NCBI RefSeq assembly: GCF_001461695.1
Contig: NZ_AUTC01000077.1
Location: forward strand, 62,001-126,000
Direction: 5' to 3'
Length of the DNA stretch: 64,000 bases
Source of the DNA: Sinorhizobium fredii USDA 205
GTDB taxonomy: Bacteria > Pseudomonadota > Alphaproteobacteria > Rhizobiales > Rhizobiaceae
In this document: piece after piece, positions 9,631 to 18,780 of the stretch
How positions within the stretch are numbered: position 1 is the first letter of the stretch
Layout of the letters: each line of letters starts with the position of its first letter
Position numbers and translations under genes: made by a program
Notes under the pieces: generated by a model
The model's input: the letters and a program-made list of their open reading frames with translations, nothing else
Told to the model about the DNA's origin: nothing
Databases searched by the model: none

Positions 9631-10851
9631 ATGATTCCCGCATCAGCGCCCCCGCTTCTGGGGCCTCCGCCGCGTCACTTCGCGCTCCGCATCGCCTTGC
9701 TCTTCTGCGCGCCGCTGATCGTCAACGGATTCGCCATGCCGTATTTTCCGGTGTGGCTCAGCAGCTTGTCGATGAGCGATTTCGAGATCGGCGTGGTGCT
9801 CGCCGTTCCGTTGTTCATCCGTGTCATCACAGCGCCGCTGGCCGGCGTGCTGGCGGACCGTCTCGGCGAACGCACGATCGTGCTGATCTGGTCGGGCTGT
9901 CTTTCTCTTGCCCTGGCATTCGTCCTTTTCCTCGCCAAGGACTTCTGGCCGGTGCTGGTGATCTATGCGCTGCAATCGGCCGCCTATTCGCCTTACGTGC
10001 CGATCGTCGAGGCACTTGCGCTATCGGGTGTGCGCCGCTGGGGTTTCGACTATGCGCTGATGCGCGTCTGGGGTTCGATCGCCTTTATCGGCGCGACGAT
10101 GCTCGGCGGCTGGATGATCGGCCTCATCGGCGGCGCAATGGTCTTGCCGGCCATGGCGGCCGGTTTCGGCCTCACCGTTTTGATGGCATGCGCCGCCCCG
10201 CGCATCGGCCGTCCGCGCCGGCCATCGCCGATCACGGCGATCACCGAAGCGCCGCCGCAATCGCTGCGGCAGCCCGATCTGCAACTGCTTTTGATCGGCG
10301 TCACATTGGTCAACAGCAGCCATGCGATGCTGTTCGCGTTCTCGGCCATTTATTGGCAGCAGATCGGCTATAGCGGCACGCAAATCGGCGCTCTGTGGAG
10401 TGCCGGCGTGGCGGCGGAAGTGCTGATGTTCTTCTTCGCCAAGGCAATCGTCAGGCGCTTCAGTGTCTGGACGATGATTTTTTCGGGCTGCCTGCTGGCG
10501 GTGGTGCGCTGGCTGATCTTCCCGATGGATTTGGGCTTTTCGGGCTATTTCGTCCTCCAGTGCTTGCACGCCTTTACCTATGCGATCATGCATACCGGCA
10601 TGCAGCACAAGCTGGTCGAGCGCGTCGCCGAGGAGCAGGAAGCCTCCGCCCAGGGCCTCTATTTCTTCTACACGGGTATCTTCACGGCGATCTTCACGCT
10701 TCTGTCCGGCTATTTCTACGCCTGGTTCGGCGTGGCCGGCTTCTATTCGATGTCGGTCGTGGCATTAACCGGATGCTGCTTCGCCTTTGCCGGATGGTAC
10801 CTTCAGCCCCACAGGCTCGGCTCCGGCGGAAAGACGAGCGAGGCCTCGTAG
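9631..10851 (+). CDS. MFS transporter of the phenylpropionate/nucleoside-permease type
   Basis: A 406-residue integral membrane protein with about 12 hydrophobic segments. The first half has PYFPVWLSSL at the first helix and the MFS loop LADRLGERTIV between helices 2 and 3. This pattern, with MPYFP near the N-terminus, resembles the PPP (3-phenylpropionic acid) family and nucleoside:H+ symporters. The substrate is not determinable. It follows the phosphoesterase by about 90 bp. Its 3' end overlaps the convergent epimerase gene by 49 bp, so the two genes share coding DNA at 10803-10851. Confidence 0.85.
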   Translation: MIPASAPPLLGPPPRHFALRIALLFCAPLIVNGFAMPYFPVWLSSLSMSDFEIGVVLAVPLFIRVITAPLAGVLADRLGERTIVLIWSGCLSLALAFVLFLAKDFWPVLVIYALQSAAYSPYVPIVEALALSGVRRWGFDYALMRVWGSIAFIGATMLGGWMIGLIGGAMVLPAMAAGFGLTVLMACAAPRIGRPRRPSPITAITEAPPQSLRQPDLQLLLIGVTLVNSSHAMLFAFSAIYWQQIGYSGTQIGALWSAGVAAEVLMFFFAKAIVRRFSVWTMIFSGCLLAVVRWLIFPMDLGFSGYFVLQCLHAFTYAIMHTGMQHKLVERVAEEQEASAQGLYFFYTGIFTAIFTLLSGYFYAWFGVAGFYSMSVVALTGCCFAFAGWYLQPHRLGSGGKTSEAS

Positions 10852-11786
10852 CGAAGGCCGGGATTGCGGTCTTCGGCAAGCAGCAGCGCGCCGTCGAGAT
10901 CGACAAAATCGGCCCCCTGGGCGACGAGCATCGCCGGGGCCATGGCGAGCGAACTGCCGACCATACAGCCGACCATGATCTTCAGGCCGAGCGACTGGGC
11001 CTCCTCGCGCATGCGCAGCGCTTCGGTCAGCCCGCCGGTCTTGTCGAGCTTGATGTTCACCGCATCGTAGCGCCCGACGAGCGCCTTGAGGTCGGCGGTC
11101 GCATGCACGCTTTCATCGGCGCAGACGGGCACGGAACGGGCCACCTCGGCCAGCGCCTCGTCACGCCCTGCCGGCAAGGGTTGCTCGATGAGGGCGATGC
11201 CGGACTCGGCGCAGGCGGCGAAATGAAAGGGGAGGTTTTCCGGCGTCCAGCCCTCATTGGCATCAAGGATGATGCTGCTTCCCGGTGCGCCTTTCCGCAC
11301 GGCGCGGATTCGCGAGGTGTCGTCAGCCGTCCCGACCTTGACCTTCAGCAGGGCGCGATGGGCGTATTTCGCGGCCTGCGCCATCATCTCTTCCGGCTCG
11401 GCGAGCGATATAGTGTAGGCCGTGATCAGGGCGACGGGATCGGCGAGCCCGACGAGCATGGCGGCTGATTTGTTCGCCTGCTTAGCCTCGAGATCCCAGA
11501 GCGCGCAATCGACGGCATTGCGGGCCGCGCCCGGTTTCATCGATTGCTGCAGTTCCAGCCTGGTCATGCCAGCTTCGATCCGTTGTCGAACCGCTTCGAT
11601 CTCGCTCAGCACCGATTCGATCGTTTCGCCGTAGCGGCCATAAGGGACGCATTCGCCCCGCCCGGACGCCGTGCCGTCGCTGATCGCGCAGGTGACGACG
11701 CTCGCCGTCGTCTTCGAGCCGCGGGAGATGGTGAAGGTGCTGGCGATCGGAAAGTGTTCGACGGCGGTTGCAAGCGAGATCGGCAT
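10803..11786 (-). CDS. dgcA: Dipeptide epimerase (L-Ala-D/L-Glu epimerase, enolase superfamily)
   Basis: A 327-residue muconate-lactonizing-type enzyme. It has the catalytic Lys pair in LLKVKVG, the metal ligands in IILDANEG, IEQPLP and CADESVHA, the second catalytic Lys in INIKLDKTGG, and the C-terminal VGCMVGSS/DLDGALLL elements. This set matches dipeptide epimerases that interconvert L-Ala-L-Glu and L-Ala-D-Glu and help recycle murein peptides. Start at 11786 has GGAGAG just upstream. It is convergent with the MFS gene and overlaps its 3' end by 49 bp. The symbol follows alphaproteobacterial usage and is less certain than the family. Confidence 0.85.
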   Translation of the reverse strand: MPISLATAVEHFPIASTFTISRGSKTTASVVTCAISDGTASGRGECVPYGRYGETIESVLSEIEAVRQRIEAGMTRLELQQSMKPGAARNAVDCALWDLEAKQANKSAAMLVGLADPVALITAYTISLAEPEEMMAQAAKYAHRALLKVKVGTADDTSRIRAVRKGAPGSSIILDANEGWTPENLPFHFAACAESGIALIEQPLPAGRDEALAEVARSVPVCADESVHATADLKALVGRYDAVNIKLDKTGGLTEALRMREEAQSLGLKIMVGCMVGSSLAMAPAMLVAQGADFVDLDGALLLAEDRNPGLRYEASLVFPPEPSLWG

Positions 11787-11983
11787 TGGGGCTCTCCGAC
11801 GGGGCCGCGGAGGGTTTCACGGCGCCCGCTCCGTCCTGGGCGCCTCTCCCGGTCGCGCCCGCGCGCTGTGTCTTTTCGGTCGCACAAAGCCCGCTGTACG
11901 ACTTTGAATTTCTAGGTGATTTTGTCCTGAGATCGAATCTGGTTTAAGAGATTACCGAAGAGTAAACGAAAGACCAAGATCAC

Positions 11984-13138
11984 GTGACGCGCGCGCCATC
12001 CCAGAACGCTGCCGATGTCGTCCTCGCCGGGGCCGACGGGGGGACCGGCCGACGTTACATGTTCACTGGCGACTGGCGGCACCAGACGGCACAAGCCATG
12101 GCCGAGAAGCTCAAGCGGCTCGGAAAGCCGGGCAGTGGCAGGAACGAGTTCGATTTTTCCGGGATCACGGCGATGGATACGGCCGGCGCCTGGATTATCC
12201 GGCGCTTCATGAACGGGATCGGCAGCGAGGCCGGGGGCGAGATTCACTTTGCCGATGGCGGCGAGCGCTATGTCGAACTCGTGCGCGCACTGCCCGGAGA
12301 ATTGCGGCGGCCCGAGCGTTCGAAGCGGAAGGACCCGCTTTTCCAGCGGCTGTTTGCACCGGTCGGTGAAGTGACGGTTTCGATCTGGACCGATACGGTG
12401 GCCGCCATGTTTATTCTGGGCTCGGCCGTCCGTGGGGCGCAGATGAAGCTCGGGCGTCACGCCGGCGTATCGCCTGCCGCGATCGTCCACCAGATCGACC
12501 GGATGGGCGTGATGGCCACCCCCATCATCACGCTGATGTCGTTCCTGATCGGCGCCATCATCGCGCAGCAGGGGGCCTTTCAGCTCCGGTCCTTCGGGGC
12601 TGAGATCTTCGTCGTCGACCTGGTCGGCATCCTGCAACTGCGTGAAATCGGCGTGCTGTTGACGGCGATCATGATTGCCGGTCGCTCCGGCAGTGCGATC
12701 ACGGCCGAGATCGGCTCGATGAAGATGCGCGAGGAGGTCGACGCGCTGAAGGTCATGGGGTTGAGCCCGGTCGGCGTGCTCGTCTTCCCGCGCCTTGTGG
12801 CACTGACGATCGTGCTGCCGCTCTTGACCATCATCGCGAACTTCGCCGCACTCGCCGGGGCGGCGCTCGTCGCCTGGACGTATTCCGGCATCACCATACC
12901 GACCTTCCTCGCCCGACTGCAGGAGGCCGTTGATTTCTCCTCGGTGGCGGCCGGCATGATCAAGGCGCCTTTCATGGCGCTCATCATTGGCGTCGTCGCC
13001 GCGGTCGAGGGGCTGAAGGTCGGCGGCAGCGCGGAATCGCTCGGACGGCGCGTGACATCGTCGGTCGTCAAATCGATCTTCGTCGTCATCCTGATCGACG
13101 GATTGTTCGCGATGTTCTATGCGGCGATCGATTTCTGA
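11984..13138 (+). CDS. mlaE: Mla-type ABC permease with N-terminal STAS domain
   Basis: A 384-residue MlaE-family permease. The first ~110 residues form a STAS-like domain (FDFSGITAMDTAGAWIIRRF), which in E. coli is the separate protein MlaB. The rest is the multi-spanning permease with the family core (VGVLLTAIMIAGRSGSAITAEIGSMK, EVDALKVMGLSPV, LVFPRLVAL). It is the inner-membrane channel of a system moving phospholipids between the inner and outer membranes. The start is taken as GTG at 11984 with only a weak ribosome site; a start further in cannot be excluded. The ATPase, MCE protein and lipoprotein genes follow in order. Confidence 0.88.
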   Translation: MTRAPSQNAADVVLAGADGGTGRRYMFTGDWRHQTAQAMAEKLKRLGKPGSGRNEFDFSGITAMDTAGAWIIRRFMNGIGSEAGGEIHFADGGERYVELVRALPGELRRPERSKRKDPLFQRLFAPVGEVTVSIWTDTVAAMFILGSAVRGAQMKLGRHAGVSPAAIVHQIDRMGVMATPIITLMSFLIGAIIAQQGAFQLRSFGAEIFVVDLVGILQLREIGVLLTAIMIAGRSGSAITAEIGSMKMREEVDALKVMGLSPVGVLVFPRLVALTIVLPLLTIIANFAALAGAALVAWTYSGITIPTFLARLQEAVDFSSVAAGMIKAPFMALIIGVVAAVEGLKVGGSAESLGRRVTSSVVKSIFVVILIDGLFAMFYAAIDF

Positions 13139-13151
13139 GGCGGGCGGAAAA

Positions 13152-13961
13152 ATGGTTCAGGCGGTCATGGAGAAGCAACCGGAACAGGCGGCGAGGCGCG
13201 AGACCGTGCTTTCCGTTCGCGACCTGACCGTGGGCTTCGGCGACAATATCGTCCTCGACAAACTCAATCTCGATGTGCTGCGCGGCGAAATCCTCGGATT
13301 CGTCGGCGCTTCCGGCACCGGCAAGTCGGTCCTGATGCGCACGGTCCTGCGGCTGCTGCCAAAGCGCTCCGGCGCGATCGAGATCCTCGGCGCGGAATAC
13401 GACAAGGTAAGCGATGAGGAACGCATCGCGCTCGACATGCGCCTCGGCGTTCTCTTCCAGCACGGTGCGCTCTTTTCCGCGCTGACGGTGCGGGAAAACA
13501 TCCAGGTGCCGATGCGGGAATATCTCGATCTGCCGCAAGACCTGATGGATGAACTTGCACGTCTGAAGATCGAACTGGTGGGCCTGGCGCCGGAAGCGGC
13601 GGAAAAATATCCTTCGGAGCTTTCCGGCGGCATGATCAAGCGCGCCGCCCTTGCAAGGGCGCTGGCGCTCGATCCGGATCTCGTCTTCCTCGACGAGCCG
13701 ACATCCGGCCTTGATCCGATCGGCGCGGCGGAGTTCGACGAGTTGATCGCCAAGCTGCGGGACACGCTTGGATTGACCGTGTATATGGTGACGCACGATC
13801 TGGACAGCCTGTTCTCGGTTTGTGACCGGATTGCGGTCCTCGGCCAGAAGCGCGTCCTGGTCGAGGGGACCATCGAGGACATGCTTGCCTGCGACGAGCC
13901 GTGGGTGAAATCCTATTTCCGCGGCAAGCGGGCGAGGGCGATCGTGCGCGAGCACGACTGA
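13152..13961 (+). CDS. mlaF: Mla-type ABC transporter ATPase
   Basis: A 269-residue ABC ATPase starting at the ATG at 13152, 13 bases after the permease stop and preceded by a purine-rich GGGCGGAAAA. It has Walker A (GASGTGKS), the Q-loop LFQHGALFS, the signature SELSGGMIKRAALARAL, Walker B LVFLDEPTSGLDP and the H-loop VTHDLDS. These are typical of MlaF, which powers lipid exchange. The C-terminal tail (EPWVKSYFRGKRAR) is the family's handshake-like extension. It is cotranscribed with mlaE and mlaD by position. Confidence 0.92.
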   Translation: MVQAVMEKQPEQAARRETVLSVRDLTVGFGDNIVLDKLNLDVLRGEILGFVGASGTGKSVLMRTVLRLLPKRSGAIEILGAEYDKVSDEERIALDMRLGVLFQHGALFSALTVRENIQVPMREYLDLPQDLMDELARLKIELVGLAPEAAEKYPSELSGGMIKRAALARALALDPDLVFLDEPTSGLDPIGAAEFDELIAKLRDTLGLTVYMVTHDLDSLFSVCDRIAVLGQKRVLVEGTIEDMLACDEPWVKSYFRGKRARAIVREHD

Positions 13962-14046
13962 TCCGGCAAAGGTGATAAAATAGGCGACGCAAGGTATGTC
14001 GAAGCAGGATGAAATGGCGGCGAGGCCGCAGAGGTAGTCGGGGCCG

Positions 14047-15417
14047 ATGGAAACTAAAGCGAACTATGCCATTGTCGGCTTTTTCACGGTGTTCGTGATC
14101 GCCGCCGCATTCGGCTTCGTCTATTGGATGTCGCAATATGGCCGAAGCGGCGAAATGGTCGAACTCGTCGTCAACATTCCGGGCTCCGCCAACGGCCTGT
14201 CGGTCGGCTCACCGGTGCGGTTCAACGGCATCAATGTCGGCAGCGTGCGCAGCCTTGCGATCGACGCCAACGACCCGCGCTATTCGATTGCCATCACCGA
14301 GGTATCGGCCGACGCACCGGTGCTGAAGTCGACAAGGGCGACGCTGGAAATCCAGGGCCTGACGGGAGCGGCCTATATCGAGCTCAGCGGCGGGCGGAAG
14401 GGCGACGAGAACATTCTCAAGAGCGCACTCGAAAACGGCACGCAAGCACGTATCCTGGCCGACCAATCGAGTGTCACGAGCCTGCTTGCGACCGCCGACC
14501 AGATCCTTGATCGCGCGAACAGCGCCATTGGGGACATTCAGGGCTTCGTCACCGAGGTTCGCGGCCCGTTGACCGCGACAATCGGCAATGCGCAGCGCTT
14601 CTCCAAGGCGCTCGCGGACAATTCCGACGCGATCGATAAGTTCCTGAAGAGCGTCGAGGAGCTTTCGGGATCCGTCAGTGCGGCGTCGAAGAAGCTCGAT
14701 GACACGCTTGCAAGCGCCGACCGGCTGATCAAGGCGGTCGATCCGAAGAAGATCGACACGATCGTCAGCAATGTCGAGGATGTGAGCAACGACCTCAAGG
14801 CGGCGTCCGGCGGGGTCTCGGAGGCAATCGCCGGGTTCAGGCGCACGGTCGACACCTATGACCAATTCGGCAAGAACGCCCAGCAGACACTGAAGCGTGT
14901 CGATGCGCTGGTCGCCGCCGTCGACACGCAGAAGGTCGGGCTGGTCGTCAACGACATCTCCGCAGCGAGCGCCGATGCACGCAAGGTCGCCGCCCAGGTG
15001 TCCGATTTTGCCAACAAGATATCCGCCCGTCAGGAGGACATCGACCAGACGATCACCGATTTCACGGAGATGTCGAACAAGCTGAATGCGGCGTCGAATC
15101 GCGTCGACAGCATTCTCGTGAAGGTCGATGGCTTCCTCGGCGATGCGAATGCGCCGTCGCTTTCGGCCGAGGCACGCTCGACGCTTGAATCGTTCCGCCG
15201 GATGGCCGACAACCTCAACGCTCAGATCGGCCCCATCGCCGACAACCTGAAGCGCTTCTCCAATTCGGGCCTGCGGGACGTGGAGACGCTTGTCACGGAA
15301 ACGCGGCGAACGGTGCAGAGCCTGCAGAGTACGATCTCCAATTTCGATCGAAATCCACAACGCCTGCTATTCGGCGGCGAGACGGTTAAGCAATATGATG
15401 GCCGCACGCGGCGGTGA
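14047..15417 (+). CDS. mlaD: MCE/MlaD-family lipid-transport protein
   Basis: A 456-residue protein with one N-terminal membrane anchor (about residues 8-28) and an MCE domain at about 36-115 (GSANGLSVGSPVRFNGINVGSV, LEIQGLTGAAYIELSGG). A long periplasmic helical region follows, with many small and charged residues in heptad-like order (about 150-430). MlaD-type proteins form hexameric rings that carry lipid across the periplasm. The extended helical part is longer than in E. coli MlaD (about 180 residues) and resembles the long-tailed alphaproteobacterial/mycobacterial type that could form a tube or needle. An AGGT purine stretch precedes the start. Confidence 0.88.
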   Translation: METKANYAIVGFFTVFVIAAAFGFVYWMSQYGRSGEMVELVVNIPGSANGLSVGSPVRFNGINVGSVRSLAIDANDPRYSIAITEVSADAPVLKSTRATLEIQGLTGAAYIELSGGRKGDENILKSALENGTQARILADQSSVTSLLATADQILDRANSAIGDIQGFVTEVRGPLTATIGNAQRFSKALADNSDAIDKFLKSVEELSGSVSAASKKLDDTLASADRLIKAVDPKKIDTIVSNVEDVSNDLKAASGGVSEAIAGFRRTVDTYDQFGKNAQQTLKRVDALVAAVDTQKVGLVVNDISAASADARKVAAQVSDFANKISARQEDIDQTITDFTEMSNKLNAASNRVDSILVKVDGFLGDANAPSLSAEARSTLESFRRMADNLNAQIGPIADNLKRFSNSGLRDVETLVTETRRTVQSLQSTISNFDRNPQRLLFGGETVKQYDGRTRR

Positions 15418-15494
15418 TTCGCTGATCATCGGTCGCGGGCTGGTTGCGTGGGGGCTGGGCGCCGGACAGCGCGTTGTTTGGGGATAATTTGCGT

Positions 15495-16112
15495 ATGGGT
15501 TTTCCGGGTCTGGTATCGTGGCGTGCAGCGGGGGCGGCCCGGTTTGCCATGGTTCTTTCATTGACGGCGCTGCTGGCGGGCTGTGGTACGCGCCAGGCAG
15601 CCAATGACACGTTCAGCCTGGCATCGACGCCGGTCGTCGAGCGGCCGGCCGCGACGAACCGCCAGATACTGGTGCCGGAGCCGACGGCCCTGAAGACGCT
15701 TGGCAGCGACCAGATCGTCGTCCGGCTGTCGAAATCGGAACTCCAATATCTTGCGAAAGCCCAATGGGGCGACAGCCTGCCGCGCCTGGTGCAGGATCGG
15801 CTTGTTCAGACTTTCGACAACACCGGCAGGGTTCGAGGCGTCGGAAAGCCGGGCCAGGGACTGGCCATCGACTATCAGCTGGTCACCGAACTTCGGGCCT
15901 TCGAGATATCAACGGATGGTGCGGATACGGCAGTAGTCGAAATTTTCGCCAAGATATTGGATGATCGCAACGGTACGGTCCGCAGGCAGCAGGCTTTCCG
16001 AGCCGTCGCGCCGGTCCAGGGCGCGGGCAATCCGGCCTTTGTCGCAGCCCTCGATGCCGCCTTTGCTCAAGTGGCGGCGGATATCGTCAGCTGGACGCTC
16101 CGGTCGATTTGA
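15495..16112 (+). CDS. ABC-type transport auxiliary lipoprotein
   Basis: A 205-residue predicted lipoprotein. The start at 15495 is preceded by GGGGAT about 10 bases upstream and gives a signal peptide ending in the lipobox LLAGCG. The mature part resembles the ABC-type transport auxiliary component family (PqiC-like), with VVRLSKSELQYLAKAQWGDSLPRLVQDRL and a closing ADIVSWTL. As the last gene of the Mla-type operon it probably docks the MCE protein to the outer membrane. This role is inference from family and context. Confidence 0.82.
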   Translation: MGFPGLVSWRAAGAARFAMVLSLTALLAGCGTRQAANDTFSLASTPVVERPAATNRQILVPEPTALKTLGSDQIVVRLSKSELQYLAKAQWGDSLPRLVQDRLVQTFDNTGRVRGVGKPGQGLAIDYQLVTELRAFEISTDGADTAVVEIFAKILDDRNGTVRRQQAFRAVAPVQGAGNPAFVAALDAAFAQVAADIVSWTLRSI

Positions 16113-16142
16113 TCTCGGCCGTCAACAGGCCGCCGTGTTTGC

Positions 16143-16302
16143 TCCTCATCTGCCTGCCGGCATCTTCTCCTCGTGACCACAGGGAGAAGAGGGCTTGCTG
16201 TGATGTCGGCAATTTAACTCAGCGGCGTTAAAGATTGGCGGCCTGGGAGCGGCGCGCGCTCTTCTCCCCGCTTGCGGGGAGAAGATGCCGTACAGATGAG
16301 GG
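16143..16302. repeat. RIME-type rhizobial intergenic mosaic element
   Basis: Outer inverted repeats CTCATCTG...GGCATCTTCTCC (from 16145) and GGAGAAGATGCC...CAGATGAG (to 16300) enclose two inner hairpins. The second, CTTCTCCCCGC-TT-GCGGGGAGAAG at 16261-16284, is perfect; the first, around 16164-16189, is decayed. Sequence and two-palindrome layout match the RIME1 repeats known in Rhizobiaceae intergenic DNA. It fills the gap between the Mla lipoprotein gene and the convergent BON gene. Confidence 0.75.
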
Positions 16303-16353
16303 GCATGGACGGTCACAATCTTCTCGAGATTCCGAGAAGGTCCGTCGCCTCAT

Positions 16354-16632
16354 TCAACCCCTGCCGACTTTCGAAATCTCGATACGATTGATCACCTCGC
16401 CGACGCCTGCCACGGATCTCGCCGCTTCCGCGGCTCGGGCAACCTCCTCCGCCGTGGCAACGGTGCCGCCGAGCAGGACCGCGTTGCCATTGCAGGTCAC
16501 CGTGACGTCGGCGGCATCAAGACCCGGTGCGACGGCGAGGCAATGGGCAACCCTTCGCTCCAGCTCCGCCGGATGTTCAGGGGTTTCTCTCTCGGGCTCC
16601 TGGCCGAAGAATGTGCGCTTCTTGAATACCAT
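16354..16632 (-). CDS. BON-domain protein
   Basis: A 92-residue protein made largely of one BON domain (about residues 22-90): VAHCLAVAPGLDAADVTVTCNGNAVLLGGTV, then VARAAEAARSVAGVGEVINRIEI. BON domains bind lipid or envelope surfaces and are often found in osmotic-shock proteins. This copy lacks a signal peptide, so where it acts is unclear. It lies about 80 bp downstream of hemF on the same strand and may be read from the same transcript. Confidence 0.8.
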   Translation of the reverse strand: MVFKKRTFFGQEPERETPEHPAELERRVAHCLAVAPGLDAADVTVTCNGNAVLLGGTVATAEEVARAAEAARSVAGVGEVINRIEISKVGRG

Positions 16633-16709
16633 TCTGCGATACTCCCTCGTTGAGGAGAGAACGTCGCAAGCCGGGATTTGTTCGCGTCGTCGTTGAGCGG
16701 AGAAAGCAA

Positions 16710-17621
16710 TCAGGGCCAGCGCACGACCGGGGGCAGGGAGGAGAGGATCGACTCGACGTTCCCACCGGTCTTGAGACCGAAGATCGTGCCGCGGTCGTAG
16801 AGCAGGTTGAACTCCACATAGCGGCCACGACGCACGAGCTGCTCGTCGCGGTCAGCCTCGGTCCACGGCGTGTTGAAATTTGTCCTGACGATTTTCGGAT
16901 AGACGATGGCGAATGCCTTGCCGACGTCGCGGGTGAAGGCGAAATCGGCCTGCCAGCCACCCATTTCCTCGGACGAGTGCAGCCAGTCATAGAAAATGCC
17001 GCCCGTGCCGCGCGGCTCGTTCCTGTGCTTGAGGAAGAAATACTCGTCGCACCATTCCTTGAACTTCGCATGATCGGCGACCGGATGCCGATTGCAGGTG
17101 ATCTCCATCGCCCGGTGGAAGACCGCGGTGTCCGGGTCGGTCATGAGCCGCCTGCGGTCGAGAACGGGGGTGAGGTCCGCGCCGCCGCCGAACCAATTGC
17201 TCGTGGTCACGACCATGCGCGTGTTCATATGCACGGCGGGCACATTGGGATTGACCGGATGGGCGATCAGCGAAATGCCGGACGCCCAGAAGCGCGGATC
17301 TTCGCTTGCGCCGGGGATCTGGTTGCGGAACTCGGGGGAAAACTCGCCGAAAACGGTCGACGTGTGGACGCCGACCTTTTCGAAGACGCGGCCCTCCATC
17401 ATCGACATGCGGCCGCCGCCGCCGGCGCCTTCCTCGCGGAGCCAGTCCTTGCCGACGAAACGGCCCGGCGGACGATCCGACAACGGCCCGGTCAGATCGT
17501 CCTCGATCGTCTCGAAAGCCGCGCAGATCGAGTCGCGCAGGCTCTCGAACCAGGCCTTCGCCTCGGCCTTCTTGTCTTCGATGTCTGCAGGCAGCTCCTG
17601 CGGCAATTGTGGTCTTTCCAT
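16710..17621 (-). CDS. hemF: Oxygen-dependent coproporphyrinogen III oxidase
   Basis: HemF oxidatively decarboxylates coproporphyrinogen III to protoporphyrinogen IX, an O2-using step of haem synthesis. The 303-residue length is normal. Family blocks are intact: [19 protein letters not shown]-type [27 protein letters not shown], and the C-terminal [33 protein letters not shown]. It is divergent from the small gene at 17848. Haem demand in this region (cytochrome bc1 genes 8 kb away) is consistent but not specific. Confidence 0.96.
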   Translation of the reverse strand: MERPQLPQELPADIEDKKAEAKAWFESLRDSICAAFETIEDDLTGPLSDRPPGRFVGKDWLREEGAGGGGRMSMMEGRVFEKVGVHTSTVFGEFSPEFRNQIPGASEDPRFWASGISLIAHPVNPNVPAVHMNTRMVVTTSNWFGGGADLTPVLDRRRLMTDPDTAVFHRAMEITCNRHPVADHAKFKEWCDEYFFLKHRNEPRGTGGIFYDWLHSSEEMGGWQADFAFTRDVGKAFAIVYPKIVRTNFNTPWTEADRDEQLVRRGRYVEFNLLYDRGTIFGLKTGGNVESILSSLPPVVRWP

Positions 17622-17847
17622 GGGGATTCAGGTTCCAACTTCCGGCATCCCGCAAAGGAAGCCGCCGATTCTGTCGCCGTCGCCACAGTCCATATTTTCG
17701 GCGGAATGGCAACGGCAGCTCTGTCTCGGTGACAGTCTATCGCAATGGAGTGCCCCGAGCGATTTCGGTCTTGGGGATGTCTGGCAAGGGCTGTTGGACT
17801 GGCCAAGGGGCGGCACGCATCCTATCTTTACGATCAGAGGTACGGCC

Positions 17848-18108
17848 ATGGCGAAGATACCCCCAGCACCGCCGCTCGATGGCTTGCGGCGCCAGATCGC
17901 CCGTCACCGCCGGGAGCACCCGGCGCGGGGCGACAGTCTGTTCGTGCGCGAGACCTTCCGCCTCGAAAGGAGTGCCGCCCGGGCCAAGGCGCGAGAATGG
18001 TTCGAGACCTGGCCCAAGGCCGCCTACTGGACGGAAGTCGAGAGCTGGCGCCAGCTGGAGGGCGACGAGATCGAGTTCACGATGCGGCGCCTGCCGAGCG
18101 CTGACTGA
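17848..18108 (+). CDS. Small hypothetical protein
   Basis: An 86-residue, arginine-rich protein starting at the ATG at 17848 with AGAGG 7 bases upstream. The longer open frame extending upstream into hemF antisense DNA is not used. The sequence (LDGLRRQIARHRREHP, REWFETWPKAAYWTEVESWRQLEGDEIEFTMRRLP) has no domain recognised here. The two Trp-rich stretches and good codon use support a real gene. It is probably a conserved rhizobial small protein of unknown role. Confidence 0.65.
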   Translation: MAKIPPAPPLDGLRRQIARHRREHPARGDSLFVRETFRLERSAARAKAREWFETWPKAAYWTEVESWRQLEGDEIEFTMRRLPSAD

Positions 18109-18203
18109 GCGACCGCACCGGAGCGAAGACTGCCGGCGCGTCAAGGGCTCGGTATTCATCCTGTCCGTCACGCAGATCGTCGCCCGGGCGCGATGGTCGC
18201 CGC

Positions 18204-18701
18204 TCAAGCGCCAGGCGCGCTTTCCGCGTCGTCCATGCTTTCGGAAGGATCCATCAGGCGCGGCCCAGCACCTTCGGAGCCAAGCACGTCATAGGGATTG
18301 CGCAAGGGACAGTCGCGCATCGAAAGGCAGCCGCAGCCGATGCAGCCGGTCAATTGATCGCGCAGCGAAGTCAGCTTGGAGATGCGATCGTCGAGTTGCT
18401 GGCGCCAGGTCTCCGACAGCCGGCTCCAGTCCTCCACGGTCAGCGGCCGCTCGTCGGGAAGAACCGCAAGGGCGGATTGAATTTCCGCAAGCGGGATGCC
18501 GGTGCGCTGGGCGACCTTGATGACGGCGACGCGTCTCAGCACCGCGCGCGGATATCGCCGCTGGTTGCCGCGGCTGCGATTGCTGCGGATCAGTCCCTTG
18601 GTCTCGTAGAAATGCAGCGTCGAGACGGCGATGCCGCTGCGTTCGGCGACCTCGCCGACTGTCAGCTCGCGCTTGAAATCACTGCCATTGTCTTTTTTCA
18701 T
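18204..18701 (-). CDS. soxR: Redox-sensitive MerR-family activator SoxR
   Basis: A 165-residue MerR-type regulator with an N-terminal winged helix ([26 protein letters not shown], about 14-45). A dimerisation helix follows, then the SoxR [2Fe-2S] cysteine set at C120, C123, C125 and C131 ([12 protein letters not shown]), at nearly the same positions as in E. coli SoxR. Oxidation of the cluster by redox-cycling drugs or superoxide turns on the target promoter. The ATG at 18701 is preferred to a TTG 18 bases upstream. It is divergent from an FMN reductase/MFS operon, with a SoxR box between them. As in most non-enteric bacteria, no soxS is seen. Confidence 0.94.
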   Translation of the reverse strand: MKKDNGSDFKRELTVGEVAERSGIAVSTLHFYETKGLIRSNRSRGNQRRYPRAVLRRVAVIKVAQRTGIPLAEIQSALAVLPDERPLTVEDWSRLSETWRQQLDDRISKLTSLRDQLTGCIGCGCLSMRDCPLRNPYDVLGSEGAGPRLMDPSESMDDAESAPGA

Positions 18702-18709
18702 CGGTGCTA

Positions 18710-18740
18710 TTGACCTCAACTAAGCTTGAGGTTCTATAGC
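18710..18740 (+). promoter_or_regulatory. SoxR box within a 19-bp-spacer promoter
   Basis: CCTCAACTAAGCTTGAGG at 18714-18731 is an 18-bp near-perfect palindrome with the CCTCAA/TTGAGG arms of known SoxR sites. It lies between a -35-like TTGACC (18710-18715) and a -10-like TATAGC (18735-18740), a spacing of 19 bp. That over-long spacer is characteristic of MerR-family activated promoters. It reads toward the FMN reductase gene. Confidence 0.85.
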
Positions 18741-18780
18741 ATGAGCTCCCTGTAACCGACAACCAGGAGCTGATACCCGC

